Source of the DNA: Stutzerimonas stutzeri
Lineage (GTDB): Bacteria > Pseudomonadota > Gammaproteobacteria > Pseudomonadales > Pseudomonadaceae
DNA: 64,000 bases
Direction: 5' to 3'
Assembly: GCF_000952685.1 (NCBI RefSeq)
Contig: NZ_JYHV01000029.1
Span: 124,001-188,000, forward strand
Within the stretch, counting starts at the first letter, position 1, and each line of letters opens with the position of its first letter. This document shows positions 1-8,863 of the stretch, piece after piece. The notes beneath the pieces are model-generated. The model was not told the DNA's origin and searched no databases. It saw nothing but the letters and a program-made list of their open reading frames with translations. A program made the position numbers and the translations under genes.

Positions 1-358
1 CTCACCTAAAGTCCTTTTCCTTGGTAACGCCGGCGTTCATTGCCTGCGCGTGTTGTGTCCCTTCAACCAAAGAGGTTGAGCATTTCTCTCGCCGCGCAAC
101 CTTGCGACAAAGCGCTTGGCGGGTGCAAATGAATAGAGCGGTTTTATGGGCTGGTTCGCGGTAAGAAACCAAGCCGCGCAACAAGTTGCGCAGCTTGGTA
201 TGAGCTTCGGCGTATGGCCTGCAGCCAGTAGCGCCAGTTCTTCCCAGAGCTGCTACATGCTTCCCGACCTTGGTAACCACAGCCAAAACGGGACGATTGT
301 GGACAGAAGCCCGCTCCGGGATGAAGCGTTGTACCTCGCTGGGCAGGCCTGCGGCCTG
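1..358. other. non-coding stretch left of the repeat array
   Basis: I recognise no gene here. Open frames cross the segment on both strands, but their translations run into the tandem repeats and show no domain, signal or compositional sense. The last 50 bases (about 310-358) resemble the tail of the repeat unit that follows, so the array may begin slightly before 359. The window edge cuts whatever lies to the left. Confidence 0.5.
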
Positions 359-941
359 CATTCGCCGCGGGGGCGCGGCTCCCACAACGGCCGGGGCCGG
401 TTGGCCGCTTAGCTGTGGAGCCCCGACCTCAGGATGAAGTTTTCGGCTTCTGGATGCGAAGCGAGCATGGGCGTTCTTCAGCACGACAGCAGCCCTTGAG
501 CGCTTAAGCAGGCCCTGCAGCTGCATTCGCCGCGGGGCCGCGGCTCCCACAACGGCCGGGTGCGGTTGGCCACTTAGCTGTGGGAGCTCCGAGCCGGGGG
601 CGAAGTTTTGGCTTCTGGATGCGAAGCGAGTATGGGCCGTTCTTCAGCGCGACATGACCCTGAGCGCTTAAGCAGGCCTGCAGCTGCATTCGCCGCGGGG
701 GCGCGGCTCCCACAACGGCCGGGTGCGGTTGGCCACTTAGCTGTGGGGAGCTCCGACCCGGGGGCGAAGTTTTGGCTTCTGGATGCGAAGCGAGTATGGG
801 CCGTTCTTCAGCGCGACATGACCCTGAGCGCTTAGGCAGGTCTGCGGCCTGCATTCGCCGCGGAGCGCGGCTCCCACAACGGCCGGGTGCGGTTGGCCAC
901 TTAGCTGTGGGAGCCCCGACCTCGGGGCGAAGTTTTTGGCT
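359..941. repeat. tandem array of about 3.5 REPIN-like units of roughly 164 bp
   Basis: Near-identical units start at 359, 524, 687 and 852 (steps of 165, 163 and 165); the last is cut off near 941. Each begins CATTCGCCGCGG and carries GCTCCCACAACGGCC, then about 20 bases later CTGTGGGAGC, so each unit holds two oppositely oriented copies of a TGTGGGAGC-type REP. The rest of the unit (through GGATGCGAAGCGAG, GTTCTTCAGC and GAGCGCTTA) is repeated too. Pseudomonad REPs and their inverted doublets (REPINs) are an established class of non-autonomous element. No RAYT transposase is visible here. The array lies just beyond the 3' end of the GhrA-like gene. Confidence 0.85.
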
Positions 942-983
942 TGTGGCGGCAAACCGGTCGTTCGGGCCTGTTTCTACAGGGAC

Positions 984-1913
984 TCAGTAGCCGCGCTGTA
1001 TATCGATGACGCCGCTGATGGATTGACCCTTTTCCAGCGCCACGATCTTTTCCGCGATCTGGGCAACGGTCGCTTCGCGCAGGGTGCGGGCCGACACGTG
1101 CGGGGTGATGGTCACCTGCGGCATCCGCCAGAACGGATGCTCGGAGGGCAGCGGCTCCTCACGGAACACGTCGAGCACCGCGCGGGCCACCTTGCCCTCG
1201 TCGATGGCCCGGCAGAGATCTTCGTCGACCAGATGCTCGCCGCGGCCGACGTTGATCACCACCGCGTCGGGCCTTAGCCGCGACAGCAGGGAATAGTCGA
1301 TCAGATCGCGCGTGCTGTCGGTCAACGGCAGGGTGTTGATCAATACCCGTGTCTGTCCGAGAAACCCGTCGAGCCCAGCCTCGCCGGCAAAGCTGCGTAC
1401 GCCGTCGATGGCATGATCGGAGCGCGCCCAGCCACAGACCGGGTAGCCCAGCGCAGCGAACGTGCGGGCGACGCGCTGGCCGATCTGCCCCAACCCAAGC
1501 ACACCGACCGGCCATTCACTGCGCTCGATGGGCCGGCGCAGCTTCCACTGGCCCGCCGCCTGCTGGTCCCGGTAGTAGTCCATGTCACGGCTGATACCGA
1601 TGACGTGATAGGCGACATATTCGGCCATCTGCACCGCCATACCGGCGTCTTCGAGGCGAACAATCGGGAGATCGCGTGGCAGGTTCGGTATCCGCACCAG
1701 CGCATCCACCCCGGCGCCGAGGTTGAACAGCGCCTTGAGTTGCGGCTCCTTGTCGAACAGCGCCGTTGGCGGGTGCCAGACGATGGCGTAGTCGGCCCCC
1801 CAACTGGGGTTGTCCGGCTTCCAGACCTGGATCTCGGCGTCCGGCAAATGCTGCTGGATCAAGTCGGTCCAGCGCTCGGGCTTGGGGTCGGCGGCGACGA
1901 AAAGAATCTTCAT
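984..1913 (-). CDS. ghrA: glyoxylate/hydroxypyruvate reductase A-like 2-hydroxyacid dehydrogenase
   Basis: A 309-residue NAD(P)H-dependent D-2-hydroxyacid dehydrogenase of the GhrA branch, which reduces glyoxylate or hydroxypyruvate in the cytoplasm. The Rossmann motif GLGQIGQRVA lies near residue 140, followed by NVGRGEHLVDED, ALDVFREEPLP and the catalytic-His region TPHVSA near the C-terminus. The N-terminal part (IVWHPP, LFNLGAGVD) is typical of GhrA. I chose the ATG at 1913 because MKILF aligns with the start of family members; a GTG two codons upstream (1919) is also possible. It is the last gene of the minus-strand acyl-CoA operon, 51 bases after the aldolase-fold gene, so its true substrate may be a 2-oxo acid made there. 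Confidence 0.82.
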   Translation of the reverse strand: MKILFVAADPKPERWTDLIQQHLPDAEIQVWKPDNPSWGADYAIVWHPPTALFDKEPQLKALFNLGAGVDALVRIPNLPRDLPIVRLEDAGMAVQMAEYVAYHVIGISRDMDYYRDQQAAGQWKLRRPIERSEWPVGVLGLGQIGQRVARTFAALGYPVCGWARSDHAIDGVRSFAGEAGLDGFLGQTRVLINTLPLTDSTRDLIDYSLLSRLRPDAVVINVGRGEHLVDEDLCRAIDEGKVARAVLDVFREEPLPSEHPFWRMPQVTITPHVSARTLREATVAQIAEKIVALEKGQSISGVIDIQRGY

Positions 1914-1964
1914 GGGCACTCGGCAATATTCCCTGGCAGGTAAGCGGATCGCGCTAGCGTAGCG

Positions 1965-2711
1965 CTATATCGCATAGACGTGACCGTTGGCCTCCAGCAA
2001 GCGCAACAGTGCCGGCCAGGTCAGTTTCGACACCATGCCCAGCTCGGTCGACTGTTGGCGAGTGGTCTCGATGGCGGCCGCGGATGGCGTGTGCGTCGGA
2101 CCGCAGGCCTGGGCGCGCACCTGAATCTCGCAGGCCTTCATCAGGAAATAGAGGTAGGTGAAGGCTTCGGCGACGGTGCCGCCCGCCGTGAGCACGCCAT
2201 GGTTGCGCAGGATCATCATCTGTTTGTCGCCGAGGTCGCGAATCAATCGCTCCCGTTCGCTGAGGTCCAACGCGACGCCCTCGTAATCGTGATAGCAGAG
2301 ATGACCGAGACAAAGCATCGCCGTCTGGCTCAGCGGCAACAGACCATCGCGATGCGCCGAGACTGCCACGCCATCAGCGGCGTGCAGATGCATCACCGCA
2401 CCGGCGTCTTCCCGCCCCATGTGCACGGCGCTGTGAATGGTGAAGCCGGCCGGATTGACCCGGTGCAGGCTGCCGCTCTGGACGATCTGCCCTTCTTGGT
2501 CGACCTTCACCAGCGAAGAGGCGGTGATTTCCTGGAACAGCAAACCGTAGGGATTGATCAGAAAATGATGCTCAGGCCCCGGCACCCGCGCCGACAGATG
2601 CGTGAAGACCAAATCGTCCCAGCCGAAGTGCGCCACCAGCCGATAGGCCGCGGCAAGGTCCTTGCGCACCTGCCATTCCGCGTCCCGATTCGTCGAGGTT
2701 GAATCTTGCAT
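1965..2711 (-). CDS. class II aldolase/adducin family protein
   Basis: A 248-residue class II aldolase/adducin-fold protein. These zinc-dependent cytosolic enzymes (fuculose-phosphate aldolase and relatives) cleave or decarboxylate hydroxy- and oxo-acids. Visible features are GWDDLVFTHLSARVPG, the metal-site pattern MHLHAADG in mid-protein, and LRNHGVLTAGGTVAEAF. The start at 2711 (MQDSTSTN) follows GGAGAAG at good spacing and gives the usual family length; the open frame runs further upstream but only over the 3' end of the ligase gene. It sits between the acyl-CoA ligase (65-base gap) and ghrA. The substrate cannot be read from sequence; many catabolic operons carry such proteins of unknown specificity. 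Confidence 0.8.
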   Translation of the reverse strand: MQDSTSTNRDAEWQVRKDLAAAYRLVAHFGWDDLVFTHLSARVPGPEHHFLINPYGLLFQEITASSLVKVDQEGQIVQSGSLHRVNPAGFTIHSAVHMGREDAGAVMHLHAADGVAVSAHRDGLLPLSQTAMLCLGHLCYHDYEGVALDLSERERLIRDLGDKQMMILRNHGVLTAGGTVAEAFTYLYFLMKACEIQVRAQACGPTHTPSAAAIETTRQQSTELGMVSKLTWPALLRLLEANGHVYAI

Positions 2712-2776
2712 AGCATCTTCTCCATTGGTTGCGAAGGCGCCAGGTGGCGCATTGGCCTGCAGTCGGCACGGTGTCG

Positions 2777-4459
2777 TCAGGCTTCTTGCGTATCGGCCGC
2801 GTGCTTGCGGTTTTCCTCTTCCTGCAGGACACGCCACATCAGCTTGCCGGTGGACGAACGCGGCAACGATGCGACGAACTCGACGTAAACCGGTGCCTTG
2901 TAGGCTGCCATCTCGGCCCTGCACCAGTCGATGATGTCCTGCTCGCTGACCTGCCCGGCCTGACCGTCGCGCAGTATCACGCAGGCCTTCACCGTCTCGC
3001 CGCGCTTGGGATCGGGGCGCGAGATGACGCAGCACTCCTGGATCGCCGGGTGGCGGTACATCAGGCTTTCGACTTCCGACGGCCAGACCTTGAAGCCGGA
3101 CGCATTGATCATGCGCTTGACCCGGTCGACCAGGAAGAAATAGCCCTCTTCATCGTAGTAGCCCATGTCCCCAGTGCGAAAGAAACGCTTGCCGTCCAGC
3201 TCGATGAACGCGCGCTCGGTCTCATCCGGGCGGTTCCAGTAGCCTTGGAACAGCTGCGGGCCGTGACTGATGATTTCGCCCACTTCGTTGGGGCCCAGCT
3301 CCCGCTGCGTCTGCAAATCAATGACCCGGCTGTCGACATCGAACACCGGAATGCCCAGGCACTGTGCCTTGGGCCGCGGCACCGGATTGATATGGGTGGC
3401 GGCGATGGTTTCCGACAGGCCGTAGCCTTCGATGTAGCGCAGGCCGGTCAGCCGATGCAGTTTTTCCTCCACCGCCTTGGGCATGGCCGCGCCACCGCCG
3501 CCGACGCTGACCAGACTGGACAGGTTGTAGCGCTCCAGATCCGGGTCTGAAAGGAAATCGATGGCCATGGTGGCGATGTTGACCCAGCCGGTCACCTTGT
3601 GCCGCTCGATCAGCTCGGCCGCCACCTTGCGGTCCCAGCGGGTCATGATCACTGCGGTGCCGCCGTTATAGATCGGCCCGCTCATGGCGCCCTGCATGCC
3701 AGTGACATGGAAGTACGGCAGCGTGGCGAGGATTACTGACTCACTGGTGCTGTTGGTCCAGACCACGCGGTGGATGATCGTCGCCATGGCCGAGCGATGG
3801 GTGTGCATGCAACCCTTCGGCGCGCCGGTAGTGCCGGAGCTATAGGGAAACACGCAGAGATCATCCGGGCCGGCCGTGTGGGGCCCCGGTGTATGGCCAG
3901 CACGGATGGCCTCATTCCAGCCGATGCCGCCAGTGAAGCTCGGTGTGACCGCTGCTGCCTGGACTTCAGCCGGCAGGGCCAGGTCGGTGGATTGCCGCAC
4001 GTATTCGGAATAGGCCGCGACGACCACATGGCGCAGCTGCGCCGTGCCGACCAGCGGCGCGATGAAGCCGGTCAGCTCCTGCCCGCAGAGACTCACCGTA
4101 GCGCCGGTGTCATGCAGATAGTGCTCCAGCTCGGCGCTGTGGTTCATTGGGTTGACGGGCACCACCACCGCGTCTGCACGAAGAATCGCGTAGTAGGCGA
4201 TGGTGAACTGCGGTGAGTTCTGCATGTACAACAGCACCCGATCACCCTTGGCAACCCCCAGGTGCTGCAGATAGCCGGCCAGCGCTTCCACTTCACGCAG
4301 CAGCTCGGTGTAGGTGATCAGGGTGTCGTAATAGATGATCGCCGTCTTGTCCGGAAAACGCCGCGCGGATATCTCCAGATTGGCGAACAGACTGGTTTCC
4401 GGCACCGTCAGATGTTTCGGCAGATCCTCGGGCCAGACCGCGTGATGACGAGTGAACAT
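2777..4459 (-). CDS. AMP-forming acyl-CoA synthetase
   Basis: A 560-residue adenylate-forming ligase that activates a carboxylic acid with ATP and joins it to CoA. The P-loop-like motif SSGTTGAPKG is followed by GYGLSET, the hinge region RTGDMGYYDEEGYFFLVDR, and the C-terminal PRSSTGKLMWR carrying the catalytic lysine. It has no signal peptide or membrane segment. The start codon overlaps the stop of the SurE-like gene by one base (TAATG), implying translational coupling. In this operon it should make the acyl-CoA that the kinase, dehydrogenase and SDR act on, equivalent to LvaE of the levulinate pathway. Chain length and substrate are not predictable. Confidence 0.88.
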   Translation of the reverse strand: MFTRHHAVWPEDLPKHLTVPETSLFANLEISARRFPDKTAIIYYDTLITYTELLREVEALAGYLQHLGVAKGDRVLLYMQNSPQFTIAYYAILRADAVVVPVNPMNHSAELEHYLHDTGATVSLCGQELTGFIAPLVGTAQLRHVVVAAYSEYVRQSTDLALPAEVQAAAVTPSFTGGIGWNEAIRAGHTPGPHTAGPDDLCVFPYSSGTTGAPKGCMHTHRSAMATIIHRVVWTNSTSESVILATLPYFHVTGMQGAMSGPIYNGGTAVIMTRWDRKVAAELIERHKVTGWVNIATMAIDFLSDPDLERYNLSSLVSVGGGGAAMPKAVEEKLHRLTGLRYIEGYGLSETIAATHINPVPRPKAQCLGIPVFDVDSRVIDLQTQRELGPNEVGEIISHGPQLFQGYWNRPDETERAFIELDGKRFFRTGDMGYYDEEGYFFLVDRVKRMINASGFKVWPSEVESLMYRHPAIQECCVISRPDPKRGETVKACVILRDGQAGQVSEQDIIDWCRAEMAAYKAPVYVEFVASLPRSSTGKLMWRVLQEEENRKHAADTQEA

Positions 4460-5262
4460 TAAAGAACTCCTGAATCGCTATGGAGGGCCAGTTCGGCCAT
4501 GGCCCGTTCTTCGCCCCACTCGAGCCAGCCCCGGGTGTCGCGCAAGGGAGTGATGGCGATGCGCTTGTCGCGCAGCGCGGTGACATCGAGTTCGGGATCG
4601 ACGAGGTGCGCCGAAGAGTGCTCGAAACCGAGCCACCAGTACGGCAGTCCACGACCGTCCCGACCCGCCTGCAGACGCGGCCGGGCAATCGAACCACGTG
4701 ATTGCCGGGCCAGTCGCAGATGGCTGACCGCATCGGCCGAGCAAGCCGGGAAGTTCACATTCCAGCAACAGCCGTTTTCGTCACGACGCGCCCAGAGCGC
4801 ACGTATCGTGGTGGCCGCGTAGGTTTCGACGCATGACCAATCGATCAGCGTGCGATCAAGGAAGGCCTGGCTGAGGCCGATAGCCGGAAGGCCCAGCAGA
4901 TCAGCGCTGAGCACCGCACCGAGGGTGCCCGAATAAGGCACGGAATCGCCGATGTTCGCCCCGCTGTTAACGCCGGAGAGCACCAGATCCGGCGGCGAAT
5001 CCTGCAGCCATTCGGCCATGGCGAACATCACGCAGTCCGACGGCGTCCCGGAGACGGCGAAGCGTCGCTCGCCATGGTGATACACGCGCAGAGGTGAATG
5101 CACCGAGATACCCTGACCGGTGCCGCTCTGGTCATGTTCAGGCGCGACTATCCAGACTTCCTCGGCCAGTTGGGCCGCAATGCGCTCGAGCAGTGCGAGC
5201 CCCGGCGCGGCGATGCCGTCATCGTTGGTCAGCAGGACGCGGCGCAGCAATGGACCGTTCAT
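4459..5262 (-). CDS. SurE-family 5'/3'-nucleotidase paralogue in a catabolic operon
   Basis: A 267-residue SurE-family metal-dependent phosphatase. The N-terminal signature LLTNDDGI, with the metal-binding Asp pair, comes right after the start, followed by VAPEHDQSGTGQ, VSGTPSDCV, LSGVNSGANIGDSV and PYSGTLGA. The start at 5262 overlaps the preceding kinase stop by four bases (ATGA); upstream codons in the open frame only cover the kinase end. Canonical surE lies next to pcm, nlpD and rpoS, none of which is here, so this is a paralogue recruited into an acyl-CoA operon. It may hydrolyse a phosphorylated intermediate, CoA-derived nucleotides, or a dead-end product of the neighbouring kinase; that role is inference. 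Confidence 0.85.
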   Translation of the reverse strand: MNGPLLRRVLLTNDDGIAAPGLALLERIAAQLAEEVWIVAPEHDQSGTGQGISVHSPLRVYHHGERRFAVSGTPSDCVMFAMAEWLQDSPPDLVLSGVNSGANIGDSVPYSGTLGAVLSADLLGLPAIGLSQAFLDRTLIDWSCVETYAATTIRALWARRDENGCCWNVNFPACSADAVSHLRLARQSRGSIARPRLQAGRDGRGLPYWWLGFEHSSAHLVDPELDVTALRDKRIAITPLRDTRGWLEWGEERAMAELALHSDSGVL

Positions 5263-6329
5263 AGGGCCTCGCCTCCGTCGCCGGCTTGGGCGATGCGCCA
5301 ACCGGCATCGGCGAGCAGACCGGCGCGTTGTCCAACCTGCAGCGCATCGGCGTTACTGGCATTGCCCTGCAGCGCACGCGCATAAACGCCCTGCAGAATG
5401 GCCGCGAGACGAAACAGCGAAAACGCCACGAACACGTGCCAGTCTTCAATGCTCGGTCGCCCGCTCTGCTGGCAGTAACGCGCCAGCAACTCCTGCTCGG
5501 ATGGAATGCCCTGAGCTTTCAGATCGATCCCGACCAGGCCACGCAGGCCTTCGACGCCCGCCGGCAGGTGATACGGCAAACAGAAGTAAGCGAGGTCCGC
5601 CAGCGGATGGCCGAGGGTCGACAGCTCCCAGTCGAGAATTGCCGCCACCTTCGCCTGCTCCGGTTCGAAGATCAGGTTGCCGAGCCGATAGTCACCGTGG
5701 GCGATGGCGCATTCGTCGCGCTGCGGCGCCTGCTCCGGCAACCATTGCATCAGCCGCTCCATCGCCGGCATGTCGCCCGTACACGAAGCCTGATACTGGC
5801 CGGACCAACGCTTGACCTGGCGGGCGAAGTAACCCTGAGCCTTGCCGAAGCCGCCAAGCCCGACCGCCTCGACATCGACCTGGTGCAGCTCGGCCAGGGT
5901 GTCGATGGCGGCCAGATGGAATGCCCGGCGGTCCTGATTAGGCAGCTCTTCCAGCGCCGGGTGGCTGAAGATTCGTCCCGGAACGTAGTCCATCACATAG
6001 AAGGCCGTGCCGATGATGCCTTCGTCTTCGCATAACAGGCGCGCAGGCGGTACCGGCACACGGGTGTGCTCGGACAGCGCACGGATCACTTTGTATTCGC
6101 GTTCGACCATGTGCGCCGAGGGCAGCACCTTGCCCGGCGGTTTCTTGCGCAGCACGTAGCGGCGACCGGCGCTTTCCAGTAGGTAGGTGGGGTTGGACTG
6201 ACCACCCTGGAACTGCTTCAACTGCAGACCATCTTCGATCTCTGGCACATGCTGGCGCAGGTAGCGACCTAGCGCGGCCTCATCGAAACGATGCGCCGGT
6301 AATACCTCGATCAGTTCGGGCTCGCTCAT
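5259..6329 (-). CDS. phosphotransferase-family kinase (ACAD10/LvaA-type)
   Basis: A 356-residue kinase of the aminoglycoside-phosphotransferase (APH) fold. It shows a glycine-rich N-lobe (QFQGGQSNPTYLL), the lysine strand YVLRKKPPG, the catalytic loop HGDYRLGNL and the metal-binding DWELSTLGHPLADLAYF. This is the branch found in ACAD10/11 and in LvaA, which phosphorylates 4-hydroxyacyl-CoAs, rather than the antibiotic-resistance branch. I chose ATG 6329 (MSEPEL): it follows GAGGG seven bases away and leaves a short gap after the SDR stop; an ATG at 6362 is in frame but inside the SDR gene. The next gene (SurE-like) overlaps by ATGA. A hydroxyacyl-CoA substrate is inferred from context. Confidence 0.83.
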   Translation of the reverse strand: MSEPELIEVLPAHRFDEAALGRYLRQHVPEIEDGLQLKQFQGGQSNPTYLLESAGRRYVLRKKPPGKVLPSAHMVEREYKVIRALSEHTRVPVPPARLLCEDEGIIGTAFYVMDYVPGRIFSHPALEELPNQDRRAFHLAAIDTLAELHQVDVEAVGLGGFGKAQGYFARQVKRWSGQYQASCTGDMPAMERLMQWLPEQAPQRDECAIAHGDYRLGNLIFEPEQAKVAAILDWELSTLGHPLADLAYFCLPYHLPAGVEGLRGLVGIDLKAQGIPSEQELLARYCQQSGRPSIEDWHVFVAFSLFRLAAILQGVYARALQGNASNADALQVGQRAGLLADAGWRIAQAGDGGEAL

Positions 6330-6339
6330 TACCGGTCCC

Positions 6340-7107
6340 TCAGCATGCGGTTTCGCCACCATCGGCGACGATTACCTGCCCGGTGATATAGGCACTGGCC
6401 GGTGTCGCCAGAAACACCGCCAGACCTGCAATGTCCACCGGCTCGCCGATGCGGCGCAGCGGAGTCCTTTCGGCGGCGCGGCGGACCCGCTCCGGATCGT
6501 CGAGCAGTGCCTTGGCGAAATCGGTACGCACCAGTCCCGGGGCGATGGCATTGACGCGAATGCCCTTCGGCCCCCACTCCGCCGCCAGATTGCGGGCCAG
6601 CGCCGCCTCGGCCGCCTTGGACACGCCATAGGTACCGATCACGGTGTTGCCGCGCAGCCCGGCGATGCTGGAGAGCATGATCACCGCGCCCTCGCCACGC
6701 TCGGCCATCTGCGGCAGCACCATGTTGGACAGCCAGAAGGTGCCCTTGACGTTGGTGTCCATGATCTTGTCCCAGGCGTCGTCGGTCAGCTCGCTGGTCG
6801 GGCCATAGACCGGATTGGTGGCCGCATTGCAGACCAGTACGTCGATACGCCCCCAGGTATGCAGGGTGGTATTGACCAACCGCTGCAAATCTTCCTTACG
6901 GCCTACATGACAAGGCACCGAGATAGCCTCGAAACCCTCAGCCTTGAGCTCTGCGGCCACCGTCTCGCAGGCATCGGCCTTGCGGCTGGAAATGACGACG
7001 CGCGCGCCGCAGCGGGCCATTTCTTCGGCGATGGAGCGGCCAATGCCGCGAGTGGAGCCGGTGATCAGCGCCACCTTCCCGGATAGATCGAATAGCGGAT
7101 TGTTCAT
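6340..7107 (-). CDS. SDR-family NAD(P)-dependent oxidoreductase
   Basis: A 255-residue classical short-chain dehydrogenase/reductase. It shows the cofactor loop TGSTRGIGRS near residue 17, CNAATNP, the catalytic Ser in LSSIAG, YGVSKAA (Tyr-x3-Lys), and the C-terminal ITGQVIVADGG. Arg/Lys after the second strand (SSRKAD) suggests NADPH. It follows the acyl-CoA dehydrogenase by 33 bases and has AAGGA ahead of the ATG. It probably interconverts an oxo- and a hydroxyacyl-CoA, like LvaD in the levulinate pathway, but SDR specificity cannot be read from sequence. Confidence 0.85.
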   Translation of the reverse strand: MNNPLFDLSGKVALITGSTRGIGRSIAEEMARCGARVVISSRKADACETVAAELKAEGFEAISVPCHVGRKEDLQRLVNTTLHTWGRIDVLVCNAATNPVYGPTSELTDDAWDKIMDTNVKGTFWLSNMVLPQMAERGEGAVIMLSSIAGLRGNTVIGTYGVSKAAEAALARNLAAEWGPKGIRVNAIAPGLVRTDFAKALLDDPERVRRAAERTPLRRIGEPVDIAGLAVFLATPASAYITGQVIVADGGETAC

Positions 7108-7140
7108 GACGGCATCCTTCTTGTAGGTTTTGTCGGAGGC

Positions 7141-8352
7141 TCAGCGCTTGCTGGAGTAGTTCTGCAGCTCGAGTTTGGCGATGGTGTCCAGATGAACCTC
7201 GTCCGGGCCATCGGCCAACCGCAGCGTCCGCTGGTGAGCCCAGGCCGCCGCCAGGAAACTGTCCTGGCAGACGCCCTTGGCGCCGTGCACCTGGATGGCA
7301 CGATCCAGCACCCGCAGCGCCATGCTCGGTGCGGCCGCCTTGATCATGGCGATCTCCTGCCGCGCCACCTTGTTGCCGACGGTGTCCATCATGCGCGCCG
7401 CCTTCAGGGTCAGCAGGCGAGTCTGTTCGATCTCGATGCGCGAGCGAGCAATGTCCTTGCGGATCGAATCGAAATCAGCCAGCGGCCTGCCGAACGCCAC
7501 ACGGGAATGCACGCGCTCGCACATGGCCTGTAGCGCGCGTTCGGCCACGCCGATGGTGCGCATGCAATGGTGGATGCGCCCCGGGCCAAGACGACCCTGT
7601 GCGATTTCGAAGCCTCGACCCTCGCCGAGCAGTATGTTGCTGGCCGGCACCCGGACATTGTTGTAGCGAATCTCGGCATGGCCATGGGGCGCATGGTCAT
7701 AGCCGAACACGTGGAGTGCCCGGGTGATTTCCACGCCGGGCGTGTCCAGCGGCACGAGGATCATCGACTGTTGCCGATGGCGCTCAGCGCTGGGATCGGT
7801 CTTACCCATGACGATGGCGATCTTGCAGCTGGTCGCCATCGCGCCGGACGACCACCACTTGTGTCCATTGATCACATATTCATCGCCTTCACGGCGGATT
7901 TCACAGGCGATGTTGGTGGCATCGGACGACGCCACTTCCGGTTCGGTCATGGAAAAGCAGGAGCGTATCTCGCCGTTGAGCAGCGGTTTGAGCCATTTTT
8001 CCTGCTGCTCCGGCGTGCCGTAGCGCGTCAGCACTTCCATGTTGCCGGTGTCAGGTGCCGAGCAGTTGAAGATCTCGGCGGCACCGTGCGAGCGCCCCAT
8101 GATTTCGCAGAGGTGGGCGTATTCGAAATTGCTCAGGCCGGCGCCGAATTCGCTTTCCGGCAGGAACAGATTCCACAGCCCCTGCTCCCTCGCCTTGGCT
8201 TTGAGCGCTTCGAGAATTGGCGGCGGCGCCCAGCGATTTTCTGCCGAGGCGGTCTGCTCGTGGAACAAGTGCTCATTGGGATAGACATGCGCTTCCATGA
8301 ATGCCGTAAGCCGTTCATAAAGTTGTAGCGCTTTACCGGTCAGTTCATACAT
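7141..8352 (-). CDS. acyl-CoA dehydrogenase, ACAD10/11-like
   Basis: A 403-residue FAD-dependent acyl-CoA dehydrogenase. It carries [17 protein letters not shown] near residue 135, GHKWWSSGA, the segment [17 protein letters not shown] characteristic of the ACAD10/11 subgroup, [17 protein letters not shown] and ADGPDEVH near the C-terminus. Ordinary beta-oxidation ACADs use a Glu in the last region; ACAD10/11-type and LvaC-type proteins differ here and can act on phosphorylated 4-hydroxyacyl-CoAs. The ATG is preceded by AAGGA and overlaps the thioesterase stop by eight bases. With the APH-fold kinase two genes downstream it reproduces, as separate genes, the domain pairing found in mammalian ACAD10. 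Confidence 0.87.
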   Translation of the reverse strand: MYELTGKALQLYERLTAFMEAHVYPNEHLFHEQTASAENRWAPPPILEALKAKAREQGLWNLFLPESEFGAGLSNFEYAHLCEIMGRSHGAAEIFNCSAPDTGNMEVLTRYGTPEQQEKWLKPLLNGEIRSCFSMTEPEVASSDATNIACEIRREGDEYVINGHKWWSSGAMATSCKIAIVMGKTDPSAERHRQQSMILVPLDTPGVEITRALHVFGYDHAPHGHAEIRYNNVRVPASNILLGEGRGFEIAQGRLGPGRIHHCMRTIGVAERALQAMCERVHSRVAFGRPLADFDSIRKDIARSRIEIEQTRLLTLKAARMMDTVGNKVARQEIAMIKAAAPSMALRVLDRAIQVHGAKGVCQDSFLAAAWAHQRTLRLADGPDEVHLDTIAKLELQNYSSKR

Positions 8353-8863
8353 CGCCGTTTTCCTTTTGGTTGTGCTCCGCCAGAAGCGTTAACGGCACCC
8401 CTTGCGGGTGCTCGCTGCCGGAGCGCAGACGGAAAGTCGCTTCGCCGATCGCCAATAGACGGTCGTGCTGGTCGCGTATCTCGCCCGAGCTATTGAATAT
8501 GCGGGTGCCGCCGGCACGCCGCTTGCCGATGGCGCGGATCACACCACCTGAGCACTGCCCAGTGAAGGTTGTGTTCAGCACCAGCGTGATGGCCTTGCGC
8601 ACCCGTCCCGGATGGGGGCAATAGGTACCGGCCTCGGCTAGCACCACATCGAGTAGCGAGGTCAGCACGCCGCCATGGAGCACGCCGGCCATGTTCAGGT
8701 GGCAGGCCTGTACATCGAGCTCAATGACCGCCTCGTCGTCAGTCCAAGACACCTGGCGATAACCCAGCACCTGATGGAAACCCGGCAGGTCCTTGCCTCC
8801 GCTGATCGGCAAGCCGTCTGTCCGGGCTTCGCTTGGCATCGCGTCAGCGTCAGGCCGCTTCAT
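8345..8863 (-). CDS. PaaI-type hotdog thioesterase
   Basis: A small hotdog-fold acyl-CoA thioesterase of about 172 residues. The active-site helix region [19 protein letters not shown] is the PaaI/4HBT signature (HGG plus a following acidic residue), and the protein ends in the usual long strand ATFRLRSG. It is the first gene of the minus-strand acyl-CoA operon and overlaps the next gene by eight bases. The start is uncertain: ATG 8863 has only a weak ribosome site, ATG 8839 is an alternative, and the frame stays open to 9010, but upstream residues look unlike the family. It probably recycles CoA from stalled acyl-CoA intermediates. Confidence 0.78.
   Translation of the reverse strand: MKRPDADAMPSEARTDGLPISGGKDLPGFHQVLGYRQVSWTDDEAVIELDVQACHLNMAGVLHGGVLTSLLDVVLAEAGTYCPHPGRVRKAITLVLNTTFTGQCSGGVIRAIGKRRAGGTRIFNSSGEIRDQHDRLLAIGEATFRLRSGSEHPQGVPLTLLAEHNQKENGDV

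Noticed and set aside
2-550. A 182-codon minus-strand open frame at the left edge
   Set aside because: It runs through the REPIN repeats, its translation repeats with the DNA units, and it has no domain or ribosome site.
359-941. A CRISPR array
   Set aside because: The repeats are about 164 bp with no short repeat-spacer alternation, and no cas gene is present.
4459-5262. The SurE gene as the canonical stress-survival surE
   Set aside because: pcm, nlpD and rpoS are absent and the gene is coupled to acyl-CoA genes on both sides.
5259-6329. An aminoglycoside resistance phosphotransferase
   Set aside because: The fold is shared, but sequence pattern and operon context point to the ACAD10/LvaA branch.
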